The translations under genes and the position numbers were made by a program. A stretch of 64,000 bases of DNA from Ophiostoma sp. CBS 140.51 (Eukaryota > Ascomycota > Sordariomycetes > Ophiostomatales > Ophiostomataceae): assembly GCA_029298735.1 (NCBI GenBank), contig JANSLP010000022.1, positions 1-64,000 on the forward strand, read 5' to 3'. The notes beneath the pieces are model-generated. The model worked only from the letters and a program-made list of their open reading frames with translations. It had not been told where the DNA came from and did not search any database. Every line of letters begins with the position of its first letter. The stretch's first letter is position 1. Of the stretch, positions 54,598-64,000 are shown one piece after another.

Positions 54598-57186
54598 ATG
54601 GCGCCGAAGCGCAAGGCACCGCCCAGCTCGTCGGCTGCTCAGGCCACGGCGCTGAAGAGCGGCAAGGTCTCGAGCGCGTCGACGCCGGGACCGGGAACGC
54701 CGCGCAGCCCAGCCGGCTCGGATCATGAGCAGTTCACAGACGACGATCCGTTGAGCGAGGCCGAGGAGGAGAACATTGACAAGGCCGTAGAAAAGTTTAC
54801 GCTCGACGGCATCCACAAGGGCCGCATGCCTACGAGCCACGTCGACGCCGCCTCGCGCTTCTTTGGCCGCCGCGACTTCTCGTTTCTCGAGCTAAAAGCC
54901 GACCATCAGAATCGACCAATGTACATCGATCCGGAACGCGGCTTCATCATCTTTGAGAGCTTCCACCCGCTGGCGAGACCTGCTCAGGACTTTCTCATCA
55001 CCATCGCTGAGCCCATCTCGCGGCCGACGTTTATGCACGAGTACCACTTGACGACACACAGTCTGTACGCTGCCGTGTCGGTTGGCCTGAATCCGCAAGA
55101 CATTATCAACACACTGAACCGGTTCTTGAAGACCGACGTGCCCGACGTGATCCGCAATTTTATCATTAGCACCACTGACAGCTTCGGCAAGGTGAAGCTG
55201 GTGCTGAAGAACACAAAGTACTTTCTCGAAAGCAATGACCCAGCCATCCTCCAGAAGTTGCTCAAAGACTCTGTGATTGGCCCTCTGCGTGTCCACGAAA
55301 GCGGCATCACGACCGTGGCCGCACCGAGCATGAACGGTCTCGTTATTCCTGGTACCCAAAACGCGGCTGGTGTCCGCCAGGCTAAAGGCCTAGGCAAGAT
55401 CAATGCCAAGCCGGGTAACGGTGCCGCTGGCGACGCCAACGGCGGTGAAGGTGAGGGTGAAGCTGCTGGTGCCGGTGGTGGCGACAACACGGTACCTGAA
55501 GATGCGCTCAACACGGCCCTCAACGAGGAAGAGGACGCCGACGACGACAAGGAGGCCGTGCACTCTTTTGAGGTCGCCGACCATGGTATCGAGAGTGTGC
55601 AGAGACGCTGTCTTGAGCTCGGCTACCCTGTGCTCGAGGAATACGACTTCCGTAACGACAACTTCAATGCGAACCTCGATATCGACCTGCGGCCTAACGC
55701 CCAGATCCGTCCGTACCAGGAAAAGAGTCTCAGTAAAATGTTTGGTAACGGCCGCGCCAAGAGCGGCATCATTGTGTTGCCGTGTGGCGCCGGCAAGACG
55801 CTTGTTGGTATCACGGCCGCCTGCACCGTCAAGAAGGGCATCATCGTGCTCTGCACCAGCTCCATGTCCGTCGTGCAGTGGCGGCAGGAGTTTTTGAAGT
55901 GGTCCAACATCAACCCAGACGATATTGCCGTGTTTACGTCCGACAACAAGTCCATGTTCACCGGCAATGCGGGCATCATCGTGACGACGTATTCCATGGT
56001 GACGCAGACACGCGAGCGCTCGCACGATGCCAAGAAGATGATGGACTTCTTGGGGGGCCGCGAATGGGGTCTGATGCTGCTGGACGAGGTGCACGTCGTG
56101 CCGGCCAACATCTTCCGCAAAGTCACGTCCAACCTCAAGACACACTCGAAGCTGGGCCTCACGGCGACGCTGCTGCGTGAGGACGACAAGATTTCCGACT
56201 TGAATTTCCTGATTGGCCCCAAGCTGTACGAGGCCAACTGGATGGAGCTGTCGGAGCAGGGCCACATTGCGCGCGTGCAGTGCGCCGAGGTGTGGTGCCC
56301 GATGACGACCGAGTTCTTTGAGGAGTACCTCAAGTCGTCGAGTCGCACAAAACAGGCGCTTTACGTCATGAACCCGCGCAAGTTCCAGGCATGCCAGTAT
56401 CTCATCAACTACCACGAGTCCCGCGGCGACAAAATCATTGTGTTTTCGGACGATGTCTTTGCGCTCACTAAGTACGCGACCAAGCTCGGCAAAGCGTGCA
56501 TTTACGGCGCCACGAGCCAGAGCGAGCGCCTGCGGATCCTGGAGAACTTCCAGCACAACGCGAGTATCAACACGTTGTTTCTCTCCAAGATTGGCGACAC
56601 GTCGCTCGATCTGCCCGAAGCTACATGCCTAATCCAGATCTCGTCGCACTACGGTTCCCGGAGACAGGAAGCGCAGCGGCTCGGTCGGATTCTGCGGGCC
56701 AAGCGTCGTAACGACGAGGGCTTTAACGCATTCTTCTATTCGCTCGTCTCCAAGGACACCCAGGAGATGTTTTACTCGTCAAAGCGGCAGGCGTTCCTCG
56801 TCGACCAGGGCTACGCCTTCAAGGTCATTACGCAGCTGCAGGACATTGACAAGACACCCGGTCTGGCCTTTGCCACGGCTCGTGAACGCCGTGAGCTGCT
56901 GCAGGAGGTGCTTGTCGAGCGCGAGAAGCTCATGGAGGACAAGATTGACGACGACGATCTGTGGGAGAAGACCAAGGGCCGGTCGATGAAGCGCATGCCG
57001 CGGGCCCGTCGGACAGCCGGCACGCTGGGCGAGCTCAGTGGTGGCCAGGACATGGCCTACATTGAGCAGAACAAGTCGGTCAACAAAATGCTCAAGAAGG
57101 GCAAGAAGGCCGACAGCAATGCCTTCTTCAAGAAGCTGCAGCGCGAAAAGGAGCGCCGCAAGCAGCAGGACGAGCCGGCTGATTAG
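54598..57186 (+). CDS. SSL2: TFIIH DNA helicase/translocase Ssl2 (XPB/Rad25)
   Basis: Predicted 3'-5' ATP-dependent translocase subunit of TFIIH, needed for promoter opening and nucleotide excision repair in the nucleus; 862 residues, one exon. The N-terminal damage-recognition-like region (about 95-260) has DFSFLELKADHQNRPMYIDP, then an acidic Gly-rich linker (280-320). Helicase lobe 1 (about 365-560) shows Walker A GAGKT at 397-401, DEVH at 496-499 and TAT at 522-524 followed by the RED triad R527-E528-D529 that is peculiar to XPB. Lobe 2 has motif VI QEAQRLGR at 690-697. The tail is Lys/Arg-rich. Length and order agree with yeast Ssl2 (843 residues). ATG at 54598 is the first in the frame, and codon use is strongly GC3-rich. 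Confidence 0.96.
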   Translation: MAPKRKAPPSSSAAQATALKSGKVSSASTPGPGTPRSPAGSDHEQFTDDDPLSEAEEENIDKAVEKFTLDGIHKGRMPTSHVDAASRFFGRRDFSFLELKADHQNRPMYIDPERGFIIFESFHPLARPAQDFLITIAEPISRPTFMHEYHLTTHSLYAAVSVGLNPQDIINTLNRFLKTDVPDVIRNFIISTTDSFGKVKLVLKNTKYFLESNDPAILQKLLKDSVIGPLRVHESGITTVAAPSMNGLVIPGTQNAAGVRQAKGLGKINAKPGNGAAGDANGGEGEGEAAGAGGGDNTVPEDALNTALNEEEDADDDKEAVHSFEVADHGIESVQRRCLELGYPVLEEYDFRNDNFNANLDIDLRPNAQIRPYQEKSLSKMFGNGRAKSGIIVLPCGAGKTLVGITAACTVKKGIIVLCTSSMSVVQWRQEFLKWSNINPDDIAVFTSDNKSMFTGNAGIIVTTYSMVTQTRERSHDAKKMMDFLGGREWGLMLLDEVHVVPANIFRKVTSNLKTHSKLGLTATLLREDDKISDLNFLIGPKLYEANWMELSEQGHIARVQCAEVWCPMTTEFFEEYLKSSSRTKQALYVMNPRKFQACQYLINYHESRGDKIIVFSDDVFALTKYATKLGKACIYGATSQSERLRILENFQHNASINTLFLSKIGDTSLDLPEATCLIQISSHYGSRRQEAQRLGRILRAKRRNDEGFNAFFYSLVSKDTQEMFYSSKRQAFLVDQGYAFKVITQLQDIDKTPGLAFATARERRELLQEVLVEREKLMEDKIDDDDLWEKTKGRSMKRMPRARRTAGTLGELSGGQDMAYIEQNKSVNKMLKKGKKADSNAFFKKLQREKERRKQQDEPAD

Positions 57187-57609
57187 AAAGAGAGGCTTGG
57201 GAGCCCGCTGCTTGCCGTGCAATCTTTGTAACTGTATTATTTTCGGGGCACTACCTTGATTTTTTGGTTTTCAACTGGGATAGGAAAAAAAGCGATCATT
57301 ACTGGGTTTACATATATATACATACACCACAAACACATTGTGCAGATTAGGATAATAAACAAAAGACTCCTCAAGGCGAAGAGCAAAAATTGATCACTCA
57401 AGAGCCTTGAATTAATCTCATTATTGTTTATCCTAGGATGACAAGATGGTAAAATGGATTACATCTGAGTTTGATCAACTCCCATCATCAATATAACTAA
57501 TCTATACGGGCTTGTTCTCGATTGCAAGGAAACTCGTCGTCCAATGGGTAACCACGTTCTATGCGGTGGGCTTCATCTGAGGAACAGGAGCAGCCCGAAA
57601 ATTCATCCG
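57187..57609. terminator. Convergent 3' region of SSL2 and the hypothetical gene
   Basis: About 420 A/T-rich bases between two convergent stops. It holds 3' untranslated sequence only, with no RNA gene or repeat that I can recognise. Confidence 0.4.
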
Positions 57610-58566
57610 TCAGTTGGGCATTGCGACCGACAATGGCTGCACCGAACTAAACACGGCCGACGGTTGGATTGTGTCGTAAAACCGTGTATCGTTTACTTTT
57701 GGTAGAGTATTCCGTAAAGCGATCTCCAGGGCTGTCATGGCTTGCTCCGAGGCCCTTCCCGTGACGATGATGCCTCGTAATAGATCTCGCCCTGGTGCGG
57801 TTGGAGCACGGGCCATAAATGCAGAGATGGCGTCTCCCATCTTCTGTACAGCCTGCCCGAAATGCCAATCGACAGATGGGTCCCAAGCTTTGGGCATGTT
57901 GATATCAACAAACGCAGCGGCATCATCATGTGAGACTTCTGGCCACAGAGTATCCTCGGCCAAGTCAATGCTTATCATATGCGGCCGGGAAAAGCTTAGA
58001 CTGTCCTCACAAACATGCAGGATGCAGACACGGGAGAGCTCGAAGTAGTCCGCCTCAAGATTCGCCAGCAAAAAGAACGTATCCTCGTCTTCGAGTTCCG
58101 TGCCCGAACCCCAACCAAATCCCGTCTCTGAAATATCCATATCTTTCCACGGCAGCTGGTAGGCATGCTGTGCCGCCTCGCGGTGCACGATAATCTCATA
58201 TATGATCTCGCAAAAGTCTCGCTCCCACTGGAAGCAGTCGTAGACACGGTGCATAATATGGTTGAAGATACCCCAGTAGGTTCCCGCGTAATGTGGTAGA
58301 CTGAGATAACGAATCACTGGCTTATAGCCCAGGACGGCTTCTGTTGCAATCATAATGTCTTCCATGGCCTCATAAGATATGTGCCAGATGGGGACATAGT
58401 CATCTGGCAACTTGTATTCGTGCCATTCGAGCAGCATCTCGATCCAATCGCAGCCATTACTACTACCTACTTGAAGCAACTGCAATATGCGTAGCCGCCA
58501 TGCTGGACGGGACGGGATTCTGGCCAAGACGACCGGTTGGTCCTCCGGGTCGTAATACGACGACAC
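57610..58566 (-). CDS. Hypothetical lineage-specific protein, 5' end undetermined
   Basis: Open frame of about 318 codons with a balanced, globular, acidic composition (Trp/Tyr/His-rich near the start, e.g. HISYEAMEDIMIATEAV, later LEADYFELSRVCILHVCEDSL) and no signal peptide, membrane helix or motif I recognise. An in-frame TGA lies at 58576-58578 and there is no ATG before residue 44 (58437), so either the protein starts there (275 residues) or an upstream exon is spliced on. A CTGAC branch and GGAG acceptor around 58535-58590 would allow the latter, but I found no good upstream exon. Codons are much less GC3-biased than in neighbouring SSL2, and the flanks are A/T-rich, as in fast-evolving or acquired accessory genes. 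It may also be a 5'-truncated pseudogene. Confidence 0.5.
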   Translation of the reverse strand: MSSYYDPEDQPVVLARIPSRPAWRLRILQLLQVGSSNGCDWIEMLLEWHEYKLPDDYVPIWHISYEAMEDIMIATEAVLGYKPVIRYLSLPHYAGTYWGIFNHIMHRVYDCFQWERDFCEIIYEIIVHREAAQHAYQLPWKDMDISETGFGWGSGTELEDEDTFFLLANLEADYFELSRVCILHVCEDSLSFSRPHMISIDLAEDTLWPEVSHDDAAAFVDINMPKAWDPSVDWHFGQAVQKMGDAISAFMARAPTAPGRDLLRGIIVTGRASEQAMTALEIALRNTLPKVNDTRFYDTIQPSAVFSSVQPLSVAMPN

Positions 58567-61500
58567 ATTTGATTGTCAGTGCCAATTTTGACTTATTCGC
58601 AGCACACGACAGGATCAACGACTTTTAAAAAAAGCAAAGACGGGACATTTCTGACGGGCCAAGATATATGCCAAGAGGATAGCCGGTGCTGTTTGGAGGA
58701 CATATATCTGGATTGCGGACAAAACCTGTGATTTCTGGTATTCTATAGGAGAAGGTAGTGATAAATATACATATCTCTTATATAAATACACATAAATGGG
58801 GTAAAGGCGAACTTACTTCAAAGGATAATATGCCTTTCCAACATGTATGAGGTCCGCCTTTGGCCTACCCAAAAGGTCTGTCGTCTAGCCATATCTCGCC
58901 AACTGCAGGACATGCAGAAGGACCAGGCTGGTGAACAATAACTTCATATTTAATCAAGTCGATCTGTACCCGCAACGGGGTGAAATGCGATAAACAACTC
59001 TAAACAAGAAGTCCATATTGTGGATCGGACACTTGTTAGCGACCGAGAGCCACCGTTAGCGACACGTTCAAATGGTCTCAATCGTGTGAGGGGAAACGAA
59101 GAAGGAGCGGCCCAGATTGGGGTCGGTTGATTAATTAGTAATTAGGTAAAGAGCAACCACCGGATTTACAGCAGCCTCGGCCGAGACGGGCACCGATACC
59201 ACCCAACAGCATACCCAACATCTCAGACGGGGGCGGACACGAGTATATCCCTAACTCCATTTTGGCCACTGTAGAGGCCGTGGAGAAACAGGCTCAGAGA
59301 AGCCCCAGAAGGCCAGAAAGGTGTGTCGCCGTCATGACACTCGTTATCAATCTCCAAGGAGGGGCCGATCTTGATACTTTAGAGTCATGGAGATGCCAGT
59401 ATCTCGAGTTTAGCTCCGACACGGGATTCGATAGATACAGATCGGTTCAATTAATAAACACGGACATTTAATCAACAACTCTTAAATGTGGCCGTTGTCA
59501 AGAGTATGCTTTTGATTTTAAAGATGCCCATGGATCCTGACAGGCGCTGGAGCTTTAGTGCACTCCTTCCGTTTACGTCAATTCTGTTGGGTGGCGGCAC
59601 ACCAAAATACCGTTGCGTGCCTGCCTTTCCTGTTTGTCTTCTTTTCCATTCTGCCGTTTCCTTGTTTGTATCGTTTGTTCTTCCCCTATTCGGTCAAGAC
59701 AGAATCGGATGCAAAGAAAGGGGCCCTTTGGAAGGAACGGGACAGCGCCCGAGCGCCGTTCCCCGTGCTGCTCAACGTAATACATCTGGTAGCGCTGCGA
59801 CGTGGGAAGGCACGGTAGCCGATTCGGCAGACACGCGGAAGGTGCAGTTGAGCAGTCTCGTGTCACTGAGTGCTGTGCTGGCAACCAACGCCCAACAAAA
59901 AGAAAGGGATTGGGCGCAACTCTTTTGTGCCAACTGTTGACCACGACACGATGCCAGGGCACCAGTAAGAAGCAGACAACTGCACCTGCCGGCGAGCTGT
60001 GATACGGAGCCAGTCGATCTCTCGACTTTCTCACGCCCGCCCGCGCGTGTGTTGGGTCTCTGACGACATGCCGCGTGGGACGTCTGGGCTGGCTGACAGG
60101 CACAGAACGAATAAAAACAAGTGAATGCGAAAAAGAACGCCCTCAAGCACAAAAACGGAGTTCCATTGCTGCCGACTCCGTTGTCTGACCTTTAAACTGC
60201 TCCCCACTCTCTCACTGTAATACTGGTGTGCTGGCTTCCTTCGGCAACTTTTGGGGGGCGGCAGGCGCAACTCAGCCCGTTTTCTGATGTCTCTTTGTCA
60301 GGGCAAGACCCAATCAACCAATCTGCCAATGAGGGGGGGCCGCCGGTGGTGCGTCGCAAGGGGACAGGGGCAGGCATTGCGAAAAAGGTGGAAGGTGCGA
60401 ACCGAAGAATGCTCATGGCTGCCCCATTCCTGCACCACACTAAGACAAAAAGAGGGAAGGAGCGCCACTAAACCTTCTGGTGTTTCTGATGTTACTTGCC
60501 CCCATCGGTCTGGGACTGGGCAGAAGTGTCCGGCCATGACCACCGTCGTGGAGGAAGCTCCGCCAACGCAGATGGCGGAAGACTTCTGTGGATCAGATAG
60601 CTTTTTTCTTCTTTTCTTGTGTTGTCGTGGACCTGTCCCCTTCGCACCTGATAGCGATAGGTCCTTCCTCATTTCAACAAGCTGGGTTTCGTTCGCTCTT
60701 GCACAATTTCACAGTCGATTTGTGTGCGCCCTTCCCATCGCCCTTCTTCTCTCGTTTCTCTGCGCCTTCCCAATTATTATCATTTCTGCAGACCGTCGAC
60801 CTCGCCCCAGATTTGCCGCGCTTGTAGCATTGTGTCGAGTGTGTGTGTTGATTGCGCTCCTTCGCTCCTTCTCCATATTCTTCGAAGAACACGCACCTCC
60901 CTCGACCAGCCGCCACATCGGACCAATCTGTTCCTTTCCTCCTTCCTGACGTGTGCTTTCCTTATCAGGACAGACCAGACCTGGTTCCTTCCCTCGACCT
61001 ATCCCACACATCCGCATCACTTCCCCAGAGAAGCGGCCCTTCGACCTTTTTCTCTCTTTTTACCCATTCTCCATTCTCCATCCTTCATCCCTCCCTCTTT
61101 TCTTTCCCGCCTCCCGTCTCGCACTCTGCCTCTTTTTTATTCTCCTTGCCGTCCGTCTGTCGTCTGCCGTGTTTTCCTTGTTTCGCCAACGCTGTGCGCA
61201 GACACCACACCCATCCTCACAGCTCCCTGGTCTGGTCCAACCAGTCAGGAACAAGCTGACAGTGCTTCCGATTATCGATTCAGCCTGCGTCTTCGCAATC
61301 AATCCCGGCAGTCTGTCCTGGCAAGCCTTGGCTAGGGTCGTTTCCAGCGCTCCGTTTTTATTTCATAATCCTCTCCCTCCCCCAGACTTTGGCTATCTTT
61401 GTGTTGTCCTGAAACAGGGCAGACGATGTGTTGCAGGCATCTTTTGCAGAGGTTTTAAAAAGGCACGGGTATCCCCCAGCGCTTCGAGTAGGAACTTTGC

Positions 61501-62009
61501 TCAAACACCGGCAGTTTTCTGTACTCTGTGCTCTCGGTACACTGTTCAGCAATTCCTTTCCCACCAATTTCACCATATCTCGCAATCGATCTGCCCTGCG
61601 CAGCTCGTCCACCCCATCGCCAATCAACAAGACAGAATACACCTTCTTGCGCGCACGCAATGCTACGACGTCACCAAGGCCGCATATTCTCGACAACAGA
61701 TTTTGTATATGTGACTTTGACAAAATATTAGCAGACAACAATTCTGTGTATCGCATCTCACCTCTTACACGCTCACTCACACAGTCGCACAACACTACAG
61801 CCTCACCTCACAAGTCCAATCTCACAAACCCGACGACCCAAATCAAATCTCACTTCGCGCCAACAGCATTGATCGATCAAAATACGACGACTTGATAAGC
61901 GAGGATAATTCGCGAATATCAACCTCCAATTCGCCAAGGTTTCTTATTTGTGCACAACCTGCCCAATAAATCGCACTCACACACACACACACAAACACAC
62001 AAGCACAAC
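58567..62009. other. Gene-free interval with MFS transporter leader
   Basis: 58.6-59.5 kb is comparatively A/T-rich with no gene. 59.5-60.5 kb shows no coding signal. From about 60590 to 61420 the plus strand is strongly C/T-rich, and 61.5-62.0 kb is C/A-rich with a (CA)n tract just before the start codon: the usual leader pattern, here spanning up to 1.4 kb. The frame 60953-61714 and its neighbours are composition artefacts. No RNA gene is recognised. Confidence 0.5.
61974..62001. repeat. (CA)n microsatellite in MFS leader
   Basis: A CA-rich run (CACTCACACACACACACACA, then AACACACAAGC) ends eight bases before the transporter start codon. It is a simple-sequence part of the 5' leader. Confidence 0.8.
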
Positions 62010-63926
62010 ATGTCCGAATCAACAAGTAGGCAGCGCCGGTCGGCGACGTCGCCTGGCAACTACTCTCCAACGGAAGAGCCCTCAGAGGCCGATGCGCTGC
62101 TAGGCGCCGGCATTGAAACAGATATCGGCTCCGAGCCGTCAGGATCGGCAGCGCCCGGCACCCGGAAAGACAGCTGGACAGGCGACGAAGACTTCGCGGG
62201 CCTGCCCTGGACACAAAGGCCATCCGTCTACTGGCTCATTGGCCCCTACGCACTATTCACATTGGCGTTCGGCGGTGTTTTGGTGCCGAAACTGAACCTG
62301 ATTATCGATCTGGTCTGTCGTCAATATTTTGCCGACCGTGATCATGATGGCTTTCACATGCTGCCTGTGGTGCCCGGTTCGAACAACCCGCAGTGCCAGA
62401 TCGCCGAAGTGCAGCGCAACGTCGCTACATTCACCCTCGTTCTCAGCGTGATTGTCGGTTCGTTAAGCGCCTTCACCGCACCTCGCCTGGGTGCCGCGTC
62501 CGATCGTTACGGCCGCAAGGGTATCATGGTGATTTCGTCGTGCGGCGGTCTTGTTGGCGAGATCATCACCATCCTGGCGGCCAACTACCCTGACATCATC
62601 CACTACAACTGGCTTATCTTGGCTGCTGTGATTGACGGCTTTGCAGGCTCGTTTACAGCTGGCAGCGTTGTCAGCCACTCCTATACCAGCGACTGCACAC
62701 CGCCTTCGAAGCGTGCTGTGTCTTTTGGCTACATGCACGCATGTCTCTTTTCCGGTATGGCCTTTGGTCCCCTGCTGGCAGGTTTCTTCGTTGAGTGGAC
62801 GGGATCGCTGCTCTCCATTTTCTACGTTACCCTGGGTTGCCACATTGTCTTCATACTGTACATCATCTTCATTCTTCCCGAGTCGGTGTCGCCGCGTCGC
62901 CAGGCCATCGCTCGCGAGAAGTATGCCAAGGAGAAGGAAGTGCATGCGGCCAAAATCCGTGAGGAGGATTTGGCGGAGGAGGAGGCAGTGGCGTCTGGAC
63001 GCAGCCCTCGCAAGACGGGTCTGGTGGGCTTTGTCCGGAAGAGCGTTATGAGAGTGCAGCGGTCGAACCCGCTTGCCCCGCTTAAGATCTTACTTCCCAA
63101 GGGCACGCACCAACGCCGCGTAAAGCGCAACCTGATTGTCCTGGCCACCGTCGACACGCTGATTCTCTCCGCCTTGATGAGCATGGGCGGCGTGACGTTG
63201 CTGTACAGCGAGTTCATGTTCCACTGGGGCAACTTTGAGACATCGGCGTTCATTTCTGTCGTGTCCATGGTGCGCGTTGTCGTACTCATGGGCATCTTCC
63301 CCGTTATCAACTACTTCTTCCGTGTACGCCCGGCGGCACGTCAACGCCGCATCTCGGGTGAGGTGCCGAGCGAGGCCAACTCGGGTCCCGATCGGCTGGA
63401 TGTTTTCCTGATCCGCAGTGCCATCCTGTCAGATGTGCTTGGTGTAACTGGATACATTTTTGCACGCACGCCGGCCGTCTTTGTTATGTTTGGTGTCGTG
63501 ACGGCCTTTGGCGGTCTGGGCTCGGCTACGATCCAGTCGTCGCTCACCAAGACGGTCCCTCCCGACCGGGTCGGCCAGCTGCTCGGCGCCATCGGCCTGC
63601 TGCACTCGCTCTCGCGCGTCTTCGCGCCGATAATTTTCAACGGCCTATATGCCGCGACGGTCGGCAGCTACCCGCAGGCCACTTTTGTTCTGATTGCCGG
63701 CGTCTTTACCTCTATCTTCCTCCTGTCCTTCCTCATTCGGCCATATGGTATGTTTGTTTCTCCTTCTATCTCAATTTATTGATAACCAATACTAACCAAC
63801 TCATCAGTCTTCTTGGATGACTCTGCCGATGCTGAAGAGGAGGTCCCTGCTCCTACCCCGTCCCGTCGCGTCGTTGATGAACGGACGGACGTTCTTGGGG
63901 ATGATGAGGTTGTGCAGCAGTTCTAA
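62010..63926 (+). CDS. Major facilitator superfamily transporter
   Basis: Predicted 12-helix membrane transporter of 618 residues, exons 62010-63747 and 63808-63926 (donor GTATGT, branch ACTAAC, acceptor TCAG). An ~80-residue Ser/Glu-rich cytoplasmic N-terminus precedes helix 1 (VYWLIGPYALFTLAFGG). The MFS signature loop between helices 2 and 3 is present as GAASDRYGRKG. Helices 1-6 and 7-12 are split by a charged ~110-residue central loop (REKYAKEKEVHAAKIREEDL). The last exon adds a soluble acidic tail. The arrangement resembles TetA/DHA-like proton antiporters such as yeast YCR023C-type proteins, but the substrate cannot be told. The start ATG was chosen at MSESTSRQ; an in-frame ATG at 61950 lies in the CA-rich leader and adds low-complexity residues. 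Confidence 0.88.
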
Positions 63927-64000
63927 TAGTACGCATGCAGTCCGGCGGTTCAATACGACGCTGGTGTTCTTTCTACATCCCATTTCCTTTGTTTGATATC
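63927..64000. other. 3' region of MFS transporter gene, window edge
   Basis: Seventy-four bases after the stop codon, presumably 3' untranslated region. The window ends here. Confidence 0.4.

Noticed and set aside
60953..61714. 253-codon plus-strand frame upstream of the MFS transporter
   Set aside because: It lies in the C/T-rich leader, is composed of Ser/Pro/Leu/Phe and shows no wobble preference.

Overview
This 64 kb window is nuclear DNA of a filamentous ascomycete, most likely a Sordariomycete. Order or genus cannot be fixed from the sequence alone; an Ophiostomatales or Magnaporthales relative is only a guess. The evidence is short spliceosomal introns with GTRNGT donors, CTAAC/CTGAC branch sites and YAG acceptors, GC-rich wobble positions in the conserved genes, long pyrimidine-rich leaders in front of start codons, and fungal-only families (Zn2Cys6 and C2H2 regulators, Atg15, GH64, GH16 wall enzymes). 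I support fifteen protein genes plus one coding relic. No tRNA, rRNA, CRISPR array or intact transposon could be supported.

Layout. 0-18 kb holds three plus-strand genes separated by roughly 5 kb gene-free stretches: a two-finger C2H2 regulator, a secreted or anchored GH16 enzyme, and a GH64-type beta-1,3-glucanase with no signal peptide and a hydrophobic C-terminus. 18.6-19 kb holds one copy of a dispersed ~110 bp repeat next to an orphan coding relic. 19-34 kb is a dense housekeeping block: the SWR1 subunit Swc2/Vps72, the autophagic lipase Atg15, a VPS9-domain Rab GEF divergent from Atg15, and alpha-actinin. 36.7-41.6 kb holds a P-loop protein of unknown function and a Zn2Cys6 regulator, both on the minus strand. 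41.6-48.9 kb is gene-free apart from the inverted second repeat copy. 48.9-57.2 kb is a second housekeeping block: D-2-hydroxyglutarate dehydrogenase, proteasome alpha4, a CHY zinc-finger (Hot13-like) protein and the TFIIH helicase Ssl2/XPB. 57.6-58.6 kb holds a lineage-specific hypothetical protein, and 62-64 kb an MFS transporter.

Nothing in the window looks like a biosynthetic, defence or mobile cluster. Functional links are loose: Atg15 and the VPS9 protein both act on the endosome/vacuole route and share one intergenic region, while Swc2, Ssl2, alpha4 and the CHY protein are core nuclear, proteolytic or mitochondrial functions. The least expected items are the repeat with a conserved hairpin, the relic beside it, a 7-nt internal exon in the proteasome gene, a 5-nt first coding exon in the CHY gene, the atypical topology of the GH64 protein, and long added segments on alpha-actinin, Swc2 and Atg15. 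All exon boundaries below are read by eye from splice signals and protein continuity; none was checked against RNA or a database.
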